64,000 bases of DNA from positions 43,887 to 107,886 of the forward strand of contig JAFEAF010000010.1 of the NCBI GenBank assembly GCA_018266555.1, in the 5' to 3' direction. Positions 46,970 to 54,356 of the stretch are shown here, piece after piece. The notes under the pieces were generated by a model. That model was not told the origin of the DNA and did no database searches. It was given only the letters and a program-made list of their open reading frames with translations. A program made the position numbers and the translations under genes. Numbering within the stretch: the stretch's first letter is position 1; each line of letters starts with the position of its first letter. The stretch is from Bacteroidota bacterium. GTDB taxonomy: Bacteria; Bacteroidota; Bacteroidia; Chitinophagales; Chitinophagaceae.

Positions 46970-49333
46970 TTACTCTGCCCGCAACGACTCAACCGGGTTG
47001 ACTACTGCCGTTTTGATAGCCTGGAAGCTCACTGTTATTAATGCAATAACACATGCCATCAAACCAGCCATCAGGAATATCCACCAGCTAATCCGGATAT
47101 GATATTCAAAACCCTGTAGCCAGTTGTGCATGATCCACCACGAAATGGGAAATGCAATAACACAGGATATGATCACAAGCCTGATAAAATCTTTTGATAA
47201 TAAACCTGCCAGCCCGCTTGCAGATGCTCCCAAAACTTTCCGTATCCCGATTTCTTTTGTACGTTTTTCTGCCAAGTAAGCCGACAATCCGAATAATCCC
47301 AGGCAGGAAATAAATATTGCAAGCGTTGCAAATACGCCGGCTAATTTTCCAATCAGCGATTCCGTTTTAAATAACTGGTTGAATTCTGCATCTACAAAAC
47401 TGAATTCAACCGGGTAGCCGGGATTATCTTTTTTGATTATGGATTCTGTTTTTGCAAGTGCAGTTTTTATATCGGCATTTTGTGTGAACCGGACGGATAA
47501 AACATTCGCACCTGAGGTATCGGAATACATAATCAGCGGCGCTGCAGGAGAGTACATCGAATTATAAATAAAGTTTTTGATCACACCTACAATGGTATAT
47601 TTTTCCATGCCATTGTTCCGGGTTACCAGGCTGCCGACGACATCGCTTTTGCCCAGCATTCTTGCCAGCGTTTCATTAATTATAATATTGTTGCTATCAG
47701 ATTTTATATCCTTATTGAAATCTCTTCCCTGCACCAGTTGCATACCCATCGTTGAGATATATTCCGGACTTACACCTACTATAGTGATCAGCACCTGTTT
47801 GTTTGGGTCTTTACCCTCCCATTGAAAGTCACCTGTATTGCTGCCTAATTCTAATACACGGTTGGTGCTTAAACAAGCGTTTTGTACAATGCCTGTTTGG
47901 ATTAGATCATTTTTTATTACCGGAAAATTATTTTTCATGTTCCCGTTTAAATAAGTATAAATAAGCCCTTGTTTATTATATCCCAGGTCCCTGTTTTTTA
48001 CATGTTGAATTTGCCGGTAAATAATAATAGTGCTTATGATAAGAATTACCGAAACGGAAAATTGCAGTATGACCAGCCCTTTTCTGATAACCCCTGCGCT
48101 TCCCGATTTCAATTTTAGTCCTTTCAGCACCCAAACAGGATTAAATGATGAAAGATAAAATGCAGGATAGCTGCCTGCTATCAACCCGCACAAAATGGTA
48201 ATTATTAATAGTGCACTGATATGAGATGGCTGAAAAATATTAAGCGATAATTGTTTTTCTACCAGGGAATTGAATGCGGGTAAGGTTAAGGTAATGATAA
48301 CGAGAGCACATAGAGTGGCAAGCAATGACATAAACAGGGCTTCGGCAATAAACTGCCCGATAAGTTTTCTTTTTACAGCCCCCAATACTTTTCTCACACC
48401 CACTTCTCTGGCTCTTTGCTCGCTGCGTGCCGTGGCTAGGTTCATAAAATTGATGCAGGCTATAATAAGAATGATCCAGGCGATTAAACTAAACAGGTTT
48501 ACATGTTTTAAATTTCCTTCTTTTTCATTTCCATTGGTATCAAAATTATTCCAAAGCCGCCAGCGGTTCATAGGATAGATGGACATTTTTGCAATAGCTT
48601 CCTCGGATTTTGTCTGAATGTAGCCGTGTAATTTTTTATTGATAGCTGTAATGTTTGCTTTAGGTTCTGTTTCCACGTAAGTGATAATACCATTATTACC
48701 CCATTCTTTAAGCCATGCCTTATTCTCTTCGTAAATTTTAAAGGGAGCTAACCAGCTAAACCGGAACGATACATTTTTTGGTAAATCTTTTATGACCCCG
48801 GTAATGATATAGTCCTGCCTGTTATTGACTTTAAGTGTTTTCCCTAGAACATCTGTGGTTCCGAAGAATTTTTTAGCCATGGTTTCATTCACTACCAAAG
48901 AATTCAACTGGCCGAATGCCGTGGAGGCATTGCCGGCAATAAATTGTAATTGAAACATGGATAAAAAAGGGGCATCTACATAATTACCCTGGTCATAAAT
49001 ATTTTTATCGCCTATAGAAAACAATAATTGATCGCCCCAGGTGCATCGTGCTGTATTTTTTATTCCCGGGATTTCCGCTTTTATCCCCTGCGCCAGGGGT
49101 CCGGGTGTGGCATCAAAGGTAAATGTGGTGCCGTCATAGGTTTGCTGATCTTTTACAATATACAGGTTATCCCGGTTGCTGAAATAGTGATTAAAGTTCA
49201 GTTCATTTTCCACCCACAAAAAGATCAAGGCAGCACAGGCGATCCCTACGGCCAATCCAAAAATATTCAGGAAGCTGTATGTTTTCTTTTTCCAGAGATT
49301 GCGGAATGTGACTTTAAAATAATTTTTAATCAT
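46970..49333 (-). CDS. ABC permease P9 of the array
   Basis: 787 residues, ATG start. Second-subgroup protein: FLWVENELNFNHYF after TM1, PMNRWRLWNNFDTNG before FtsX1, first coupling motif SEQRAREVGVRKVLGAVKRK and second TKEIGIRKVLGAS. First periplasmic domain NETMAKKFFGTTDVLGK; second LVQGRDFNKDIKSDS. The tail NPVESLRAE differs from the NPVKSLRTE consensus. A class C spacer (82 bp) separates it from P10. Confidence 0.92.
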   Translation of the reverse strand: MIKNYFKVTFRNLWKKKTYSFLNIFGLAVGIACAALIFLWVENELNFNHYFSNRDNLYIVKDQQTYDGTTFTFDATPGPLAQGIKAEIPGIKNTARCTWGDQLLFSIGDKNIYDQGNYVDAPFLSMFQLQFIAGNASTAFGQLNSLVVNETMAKKFFGTTDVLGKTLKVNNRQDYIITGVIKDLPKNVSFRFSWLAPFKIYEENKAWLKEWGNNGIITYVETEPKANITAINKKLHGYIQTKSEEAIAKMSIYPMNRWRLWNNFDTNGNEKEGNLKHVNLFSLIAWIILIIACINFMNLATARSEQRAREVGVRKVLGAVKRKLIGQFIAEALFMSLLATLCALVIITLTLPAFNSLVEKQLSLNIFQPSHISALLIITILCGLIAGSYPAFYLSSFNPVWVLKGLKLKSGSAGVIRKGLVILQFSVSVILIISTIIIYRQIQHVKNRDLGYNKQGLIYTYLNGNMKNNFPVIKNDLIQTGIVQNACLSTNRVLELGSNTGDFQWEGKDPNKQVLITIVGVSPEYISTMGMQLVQGRDFNKDIKSDSNNIIINETLARMLGKSDVVGSLVTRNNGMEKYTIVGVIKNFIYNSMYSPAAPLIMYSDTSGANVLSVRFTQNADIKTALAKTESIIKKDNPGYPVEFSFVDAEFNQLFKTESLIGKLAGVFATLAIFISCLGLFGLSAYLAEKRTKEIGIRKVLGASASGLAGLLSKDFIRLVIISCVIAFPISWWIMHNWLQGFEYHIRISWWIFLMAGLMACVIALITVSFQAIKTAVVNPVESLRAE

Positions 49334-49415
49334 GGCCTTGAATATTGATTAATTAATGGTTAATTGATAATGGTTAATTTTTCAAATCATAATTCATCAT
49401 TTATAATCGACAAAC
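49334..49415 (-). repeat. Permease spacer, class C (P10/P9)
   Basis: 82 bp with TTAATTAATGGTTAATT followed by GATAATGGTTAATTTTTCAA and CATAATTCATCATT. It is the longest class C member and shows an internal duplication of TAATGGTTAATT. Confidence 0.55.
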
Positions 49416-51803
49416 TCACTCCGTTCGCAAAGATTTAACCGGGTTTGCCATCGCTGCTTTGATCGCCTGGATACCAACTGTTAACAACGCAATAGTTATT
49501 GCTATACCAATTGCCAAAGCAAACATCCACCAATGAAATTCTATTCTATATGCGAAACTTTGCAACCATTTATTCATAGCATAGTAACCAACCGGGATAG
49601 CTATCAATGCACCCAGCAAAACCGGCTTCAATAAATCTTTGGAAAGCAGCAAAACAATATTTTGCACAGATGATCCCAATACTTTTCTTACTCCCACTTC
49701 TTTTGTTCGTTTAATAGCTGTGTAGGATGCTAATCCGAATAAACCGAGGCAAGCAACAAAGATGGCTATGATGGAAAAAATACTTAATACGGATTCTTGC
49801 CTGGCTTCAGCCCGGTACAACAGATCAAAGCGTTCATCCAGGAAACTATATTCAAATGGATAGGCCGGTGCTGCATCAGCATATACCTTTTTAATATTTT
49901 CAACAACGGTTTTGAGATTGGTTGATTTTAGTTTGATCAACGCAAGCCGGTTATCGCTTCCGGGCGAAATGACTAATGGGCCAATGGGGGTTTTTAAAGA
50001 GACATAATGATAATCTTCCACCACACCAACGATTGTTCTCTTCACACTATCACGGCTTATATTTTTAATCCATTTACCTATAGCCTGCTCCGGTGTATAT
50101 CCCAATTTAGTTGCTGCCGTCCGGTTTATCAAAACCGCTTGTAAAGAATCAGTGCCGTAACTTTCTGATAAATCCCTGCCTGCAATAATTTTCAGTCCCA
50201 GCGTTTTTACAAAACTGAGATCAGCAAATTCAGTATTCAGCAGAAATTTTTCTGCAGGGTTTGCTTCTGCTTCGAAACTATAGCTATCATGAAAGCCACC
50301 AGGTTCACCGGACATGAGCGATACACTTTGTACGGATGGAATAGTGAGTAATTCATTTTTAAATTGTTTTCCCTTATTGAAAATATCACGGTTGTCAAAC
50401 CGGACAATCATGGATTGTTCTTTATTAAATCCAAGATCACTGTTTTTTACATACTTCATTTGATTGATGACCACTACCACGCCGATAATCAGTAATACAG
50501 ATACCCCAAACTGAAAAACCACTAATGCCTTTCTGAAAAATGCGCCACTGTTTCCAATTTTTAATTTGCCTTTTAATGATTCAATGGGAGAGAATGAAGA
50601 GAGCAATAAAGCAGGATAGCTGCCTGCCAGTAGCCCGACAACGGCAATGATTCCAATCATAAAACCATAAAACCATGGATTTGTCCAGAATGAAGGAAGT
50701 TTATAGCCCAACACTTCATTATAGGCAGGCATCAATAATTGTAATAACCCAACGGAAATCAAACAGGCGATTGTGGCAAACAGTACCGATTCAAGTATGA
50801 ATTGCCCGAATAATTGTTTTTTCACGGCGCCTAATACTTTTCTCAAACCCACTTCTTTGGAACGGTCTGATGCCCTGGCTGTGGCAAGGTTTACAAAATT
50901 GATACAGGCAATAATGAGAATAAGAACGGCAATAGACATAAAAATATAAACCATCTTCAGGTTACCGTGTTTTACGCTGTCAAACTGATCGGAAGAAAAA
51001 TAAATTTTGTTTAAGGGCTTTGCAATGAGCCCCATTTTATGCCCACTCTCTGCATAATACTTACCCAGGTATTTATCCATAAAGCCGGCAAACCTTTTCT
51101 CCAATTGTTTTGGGTCAATCCCTTTTTTTAATTCGATATAAGTAAACAATGAATTATTTGGGAAATTTGTAAACCACTCCGGTGGTTGTGTTGTACGAAG
51201 AATTTCCAGCGGAATTACCATATCAAATTGCAGGTGAGAATTTACAGGAACATCTTTGCATACTCCGGTAACTTTTAAAGCCTGGTTTTTATTGAATTGC
51301 AGAATTTTTCCCATAGGATCAACCGTACCGAAATATTTCTTTGCAGATGATTCTGTCAGCACTATACTGTTAGGATCTTTTAAAACCGAAGCAGCATCAC
51401 CTTTGATGAGTGGAAAACTAAACACATTAAAAAAATCAGCGTCTGCCAGAAATACATTCCTTTCGTTAAATGAAATATTATTGTTGCTTATCAGGTTATT
51501 ATCCTTCATCACTCTTACCGCACTTTCAATAGCGTCAGGAAAATCATTGATTAACGCAGGGGCATACGCAACGGAAACATACGGTATTTCATGCTGTTCA
51601 CCATTCAATTCACCTACCCGCATTATTCTGTAAATGTTCTTCCCGTTTTTATGAAAATGGTCATAGCTGAACTCATTTTGAATAAACAGGAAGAGCATAA
51701 GGCAACAAGTAATACCGATACTAAGTCCCAGTATATTGATCAGGGAAAACAGTTTTTGTTTTCTGAAATTCTTTATGGCAAGAGACAGATAGTTTTTAAT
51801 CAT
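49416..51803 (-). CDS. ABC permease P10, first transcribed of the array (MacB/FtsX type, two-module)
   Basis: 795 residues. Architecture shared by all ten: TM1 (about 20-42), a periplasmic MacB_PCD-like domain (about 45-280), an FtsX core with three TMs (about 285-415), TM5 (about 430-452, KALVVFQFGVSVLLIIGVVV), a second periplasmic domain and a second FtsX core with three TMs (about 675-790). So each chain is an internal duplication, like the orphan duplicated permeases of Acidobacteria. Coupling motifs here are SDRSKEVGLRKVLGAVKK and TKEVGVRKVLGSS; these face the ATPase. First-subgroup protein. Tail NPVKSLRTE. ATPase A ends 61 bp upstream; the adaptor precedes that. Confidence 0.93.
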   Translation of the reverse strand: MIKNYLSLAIKNFRKQKLFSLINILGLSIGITCCLMLFLFIQNEFSYDHFHKNGKNIYRIMRVGELNGEQHEIPYVSVAYAPALINDFPDAIESAVRVMKDNNLISNNNISFNERNVFLADADFFNVFSFPLIKGDAASVLKDPNSIVLTESSAKKYFGTVDPMGKILQFNKNQALKVTGVCKDVPVNSHLQFDMVIPLEILRTTQPPEWFTNFPNNSLFTYIELKKGIDPKQLEKRFAGFMDKYLGKYYAESGHKMGLIAKPLNKIYFSSDQFDSVKHGNLKMVYIFMSIAVLILIIACINFVNLATARASDRSKEVGLRKVLGAVKKQLFGQFILESVLFATIACLISVGLLQLLMPAYNEVLGYKLPSFWTNPWFYGFMIGIIAVVGLLAGSYPALLLSSFSPIESLKGKLKIGNSGAFFRKALVVFQFGVSVLLIIGVVVVINQMKYVKNSDLGFNKEQSMIVRFDNRDIFNKGKQFKNELLTIPSVQSVSLMSGEPGGFHDSYSFEAEANPAEKFLLNTEFADLSFVKTLGLKIIAGRDLSESYGTDSLQAVLINRTAATKLGYTPEQAIGKWIKNISRDSVKRTIVGVVEDYHYVSLKTPIGPLVISPGSDNRLALIKLKSTNLKTVVENIKKVYADAAPAYPFEYSFLDERFDLLYRAEARQESVLSIFSIIAIFVACLGLFGLASYTAIKRTKEVGVRKVLGSSVQNIVLLLSKDLLKPVLLGALIAIPVGYYAMNKWLQSFAYRIEFHWWMFALAIGIAITIALLTVGIQAIKAAMANPVKSLRTE

Positions 51804-51864
51804 GGCTATACTTTTTAATGGCTACCTGGTTTTATCCCGAAACTCATAAATGTGAAACTGGTTT

Positions 51865-52542
51865 TTACACCATTATATTTTCTAACACCGTTTGTCCGTC
51901 CAGCATACGAATAATACGATGGCTGTAACGGGAATCATGCTCTGAGTGTGTTACCATTACAATAGTGGTGCCTTGCTCATTCAGGTCAGTGAGCATTTGC
52001 ATCACTTCATTACCATTGCTGCTGTCAAGATTACCCGTAGGCTCGTCAGCTAAAATAAGTTTGGGGTTGTTCACCACAGCTCTTGCAACGGCTACACGTT
52101 GTTGCTGGCCACCGGATAATTGCTGTGGGTAGTGATTACGGCGGTGCATGATCTGCACTTTGTCCAACACTTCTTCCACTCTCTTTTTTCTGTCAGAAGA
52201 TTTGACACCTGTATAAATAAGAGGCAACTCTACATTTTCAAAAACAGTGAGTTCGTCAATGAGATTAAAGCTCTGAAATACAAAACCAATATTGTGTTTT
52301 CTGAGATCCGCTCTTTTACGTTCGTTGAATTTCGCCACTTCGATACCATTAAAAACAAAACTGCCTGCATCCGGATCGTCCAGCAATCCTAGAATGTTTA
52401 GCAACGTGGATTTTCCGCATCCAGAAGGGCCCATTACAGCAACAAATTCTCCTTCTTTTACTTCGAGGGAAAGTTTATTCAGGGCAACGGTTTCTACTTC
52501 TTCGGTTCTATAAATTTTTTCGAGGTTGGTAATTTTAATCAT
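51865..52542 (-). CDS. ABC transporter ATPase A (MacB/LolD type)
   Basis: 225 residues. Complete motif set: Walker A GPSGCGKST, Q-loop FVFQSFNLIDELTVFEN, signature LSGGQQQRVAVARA, Walker B LILADEPTGNLDSSNG and H-loop VTHSEH. This canonical ATPase lies between the small ORF and the first permease of the array. With the non-canonical ATPase B at the other end it gives two candidate nucleotide-binding partners for ten permeases. LolD/MacB-type ATPases work as dimers with the FtsX-type permease coupling motif (E[IV]G[IV]RKVLG). Confidence 0.95.
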   Translation of the reverse strand: MIKITNLEKIYRTEEVETVALNKLSLEVKEGEFVAVMGPSGCGKSTLLNILGLLDDPDAGSFVFNGIEVAKFNERKRADLRKHNIGFVFQSFNLIDELTVFENVELPLIYTGVKSSDRKKRVEEVLDKVQIMHRRNHYPQQLSGGQQQRVAVARAVVNNPKLILADEPTGNLDSSNGNEVMQMLTDLNEQGTTIVMVTHSEHDSRYSHRIIRMLDGQTVLENIMV

Positions 52543-52577
52543 TGTATTTTATTTAAGGTAATTGTTTGCGATGCCGA

Positions 52578-52781
52578 TTAAACGTCGAATACAAAAAATT
52601 GCAGGGGAGAAAGCTCAAAGCCCATACTTTCTTTTGGTTCTGATTTTACCGGTTTGGGATTTGCCGATCCGCTCATAACACAATTAATGTTTCTGCAGCA
52701 GTTGTTTTTGGATTGTTTTGCCGACGTAATTATGCCCAGGCTGCAGAGCAGTATAAGCATGTAAAATATCTTTCGTTTCAT
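52578..52781 (-). CDS. Small exported cysteine-containing protein
   Basis: 67 residues, ATG at 52781. The N-terminus is a signal peptide or membrane anchor (MKRKIFYMLILLCSLGIITS), followed by NNCCRNINC with three closely spaced Cys, and a charged Pro/Glu/Lys linker ending FELSPLQFFVFDV. I recognise no family. It sits 22 bp after the adaptor and 35 bp before ATPase A, so it is part of the operon; its placement suggests an accessory subunit or a secreted peptide handled by the exporter. It could be spurious, but the signal peptide and tight spacing argue it is real. Confidence 0.55.
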   Translation of the reverse strand: MKRKIFYMLILLCSLGIITSAKQSKNNCCRNINCVMSGSANPKPVKSEPKESMGFELSPLQFFVFDV

Positions 52782-52803
52782 GGCAGTTGATTTTAAATAC
52801 TGA

Positions 52804-54057
52804 TTATTTTTTTAACACAAGCTCCTGCATACTTCCATAGTTCTCATAGCTGGAAGTAACTACTTTATCGCCGGGTTTTAATCCGCTCAACACTTCATAG
52901 TAATCGGGGTTTTGCCGGCCCAACTGAATGTCCACCTTGTAGGCAGTATTTCCATTATCGCTGACTTTAAAAATCCAGTTACCGCCGGTTTGCTGATAAA
53001 ATCCGCCTTTGGCAACCTGTACAGCTTCTACTTCATCACTGAACGCAAGCAATATCTGCAATGTTTGCCCCCGGCGAATACCCTGAGGTACAGTTCCAAC
53101 AAATTCCATATCCACCTGGAAACGCCCATTGGTTACCTGCGTATAAATCTTTTTTACCACCAGTTTATATTCTTTATTAGCAAAAGTGAAAGTGCCATAT
53201 AAACCGGTAATGATTCTTGAAATATAATGTTCATCAATATCGGCTCTTACTTTAAATCCACTCAACACATCAATTTGGCCAAGACGTTCTCCTTTATTTT
53301 TTGATTGCCCGATCTCTGCATCCAATGAAGTAAGCTGGCCGTCTATCGGCGCTCTCACAATCAGGTCACCTACTTTTTTTCTGAAAAGCGACAACGCATC
53401 TGCAGAACCCTGGTAAGATTGTTTGGCTTGAACCAATTGTTGTTCATTGGTGAGGGAGTCTTGTTTCAGCAATTGCTCAGTAAGTTGTTTCTTTTGTATA
53501 TAATAATTATAATCGTTTTCAGCTTTTTTAAACTCCTGTAAACCGATGGCTTTTTGCTGATATAGGCTTTTATCTAGATTATAAATGCGTTCTGCTTCTT
53601 TCAACTGGCTTTCCACGTCAGTCATCTGGTTCAGTTTAGACACGGTATTTTGTTGTGCCGCATTGCGGGCAATTTGCATTTGAGTCAGCGTATTATATAC
53701 ATTGGATTGCTGAGACAGCAAATTCAATTCAAGATCCGTATTACTCAAACGAAGGATCGGGTCGCCTTTTTTCATAATCGTTCCGTCTTCTACATACTTT
53801 TCTTCCACCCGTCCTCCTTCTATCGCATCTAAATATATGGTGGTGATAGGGAGCACGACTCCATTAATAGGTATGGTTTCCTGGAATGGCCCTTTTTTCA
53901 CTTCACTGATAGAGATACGATCCATCTCCACATTCAATTTGCTTTTTCCTGAAGTGAAATAGATACTGGCAGCAATCAGAAACAGCACTGCAGCTATCCC
54001 GGCAATAGTCAAAATTCTTTTTTTACTCCATTTTTTTTTAGCAATTACTCTATCCAC
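52804..54057 (-). CDS. HlyD/MacA-type periplasmic adaptor (membrane fusion protein)
   Basis: 417 residues, GTG start (no ATG nearby). It has an N-terminal inner-membrane anchor (about 14-36, KRILTIAGIAAVLFLIAASIY), a barrel-sandwich lipoyl-like half (GGRVEEKYVEDGTIMKKGD), a long coiled-coil hairpin (about 110-215) and the second lipoyl half (GDLIVRAPIDGQLTSLDAEIGQ). A beta-barrel and C-terminal region ending LSGLKPGDKVVTSSYENYG follows. It links inner-membrane MacB-type permeases to a TolC channel. It is the first gene of the array operon, opposite the sensor/regulator pair. Confidence 0.94.
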   Translation of the reverse strand: MDRVIAKKKWSKKRILTIAGIAAVLFLIAASIYFTSGKSKLNVEMDRISISEVKKGPFQETIPINGVVLPITTIYLDAIEGGRVEEKYVEDGTIMKKGDPILRLSNTDLELNLLSQQSNVYNTLTQMQIARNAAQQNTVSKLNQMTDVESQLKEAERIYNLDKSLYQQKAIGLQEFKKAENDYNYYIQKKQLTEQLLKQDSLTNEQQLVQAKQSYQGSADALSLFRKKVGDLIVRAPIDGQLTSLDAEIGQSKNKGERLGQIDVLSGFKVRADIDEHYISRIITGLYGTFTFANKEYKLVVKKIYTQVTNGRFQVDMEFVGTVPQGIRRGQTLQILLAFSDEVEAVQVAKGGFYQQTGGNWIFKVSDNGNTAYKVDIQLGRQNPDYYEVLSGLKPGDKVVTSSYENYGSMQELVLKK

Positions 54058-54090
54058 TGTTATATTGTTTTAAATTTTATCCTTAGAATT

Positions 54091-54126
54091 AAACGACCCG
54101 CACATGGCTGAAGTTACGGGTCGTTT
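54091..54126 (-). repeat. Perfect 10-bp hairpin in the adaptor-operon leader
   Basis: AAACGACCCG (54091-54100) and CGGGTCGTTT (54117-54126) pair perfectly with a 16-nt loop. It lies between the predicted start site and the GTG of the adaptor gene; it may be an attenuator or leader RNA structure. Confidence 0.7.
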
Positions 54127-54153
54127 GTTAACATGAGAAATCTATACTTTGTA

Positions 54154-54169
54154 TCGGAAGACTGTGCCA
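54154..54169 (-). promoter_or_regulatory. Candidate TGGCAC promoter element of the adaptor-permease operon
   Basis: Minus strand TGGCACAGTCTTCCGA has an intact -24 TGGCAC but lacks GC at -12. TGGCACAG is shared with the ATPase B promoter and the distance to the palindrome is the same (52 versus 53 bp). Confidence 0.4.
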
Positions 54170-54220
54170 CAATTTTGTACTCTGATTTACAAGGCTTTGC
54201 CAGACACCAAACTACGAAAG

Positions 54221-54257
54221 TGTTCGTTTCCGAACAACTTCTGTTCGGTTTTGATAC
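54221..54257. promoter_or_regulatory. Tandem activator sites upstream of the adaptor operon
   Basis: TGTTCGTTTCCGAACA (54221-54236) is a perfect 6-4-6 palindrome. A second half-site TGTTCG begins at 54242, 21 bp from the first, as in the pair at 27039/27060. The position about 75-110 bp upstream of the predicted start is typical of upstream activating sites for NtrC-type activators. Confidence 0.65.
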
Positions 54258-54290
54258 ACTTTTTCCTGTGCACTTTTTCTAAAAATTTAG

Positions 54291-54319
54291 TTGCCACAGC
54301 TTTGTATTTATGGTATAAT
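54291..54319 (+). promoter_or_regulatory. Sigma-70-like promoter of the regulator-kinase genes
   Basis: TTGCCA (54291-54296), a 17-bp spacer and TATAAT (54314-54319), 38 bp before the regulator ATG. It is close to the enterobacterial consensus rather than the Bacteroidota TAnnTTTG type. Confidence 0.5.
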
Positions 54320-54356
54320 TGCAGCAGTCGTTGTTAAACTCAAATGATTTAAGAAC

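Noticed and set aside
54154..54169. Textbook sigma-54 promoter
   Set aside because: Only the -24 element matches; -12 lacks GC. Kept as a low-confidence candidate because of the shared spacing, not as an established promoter.
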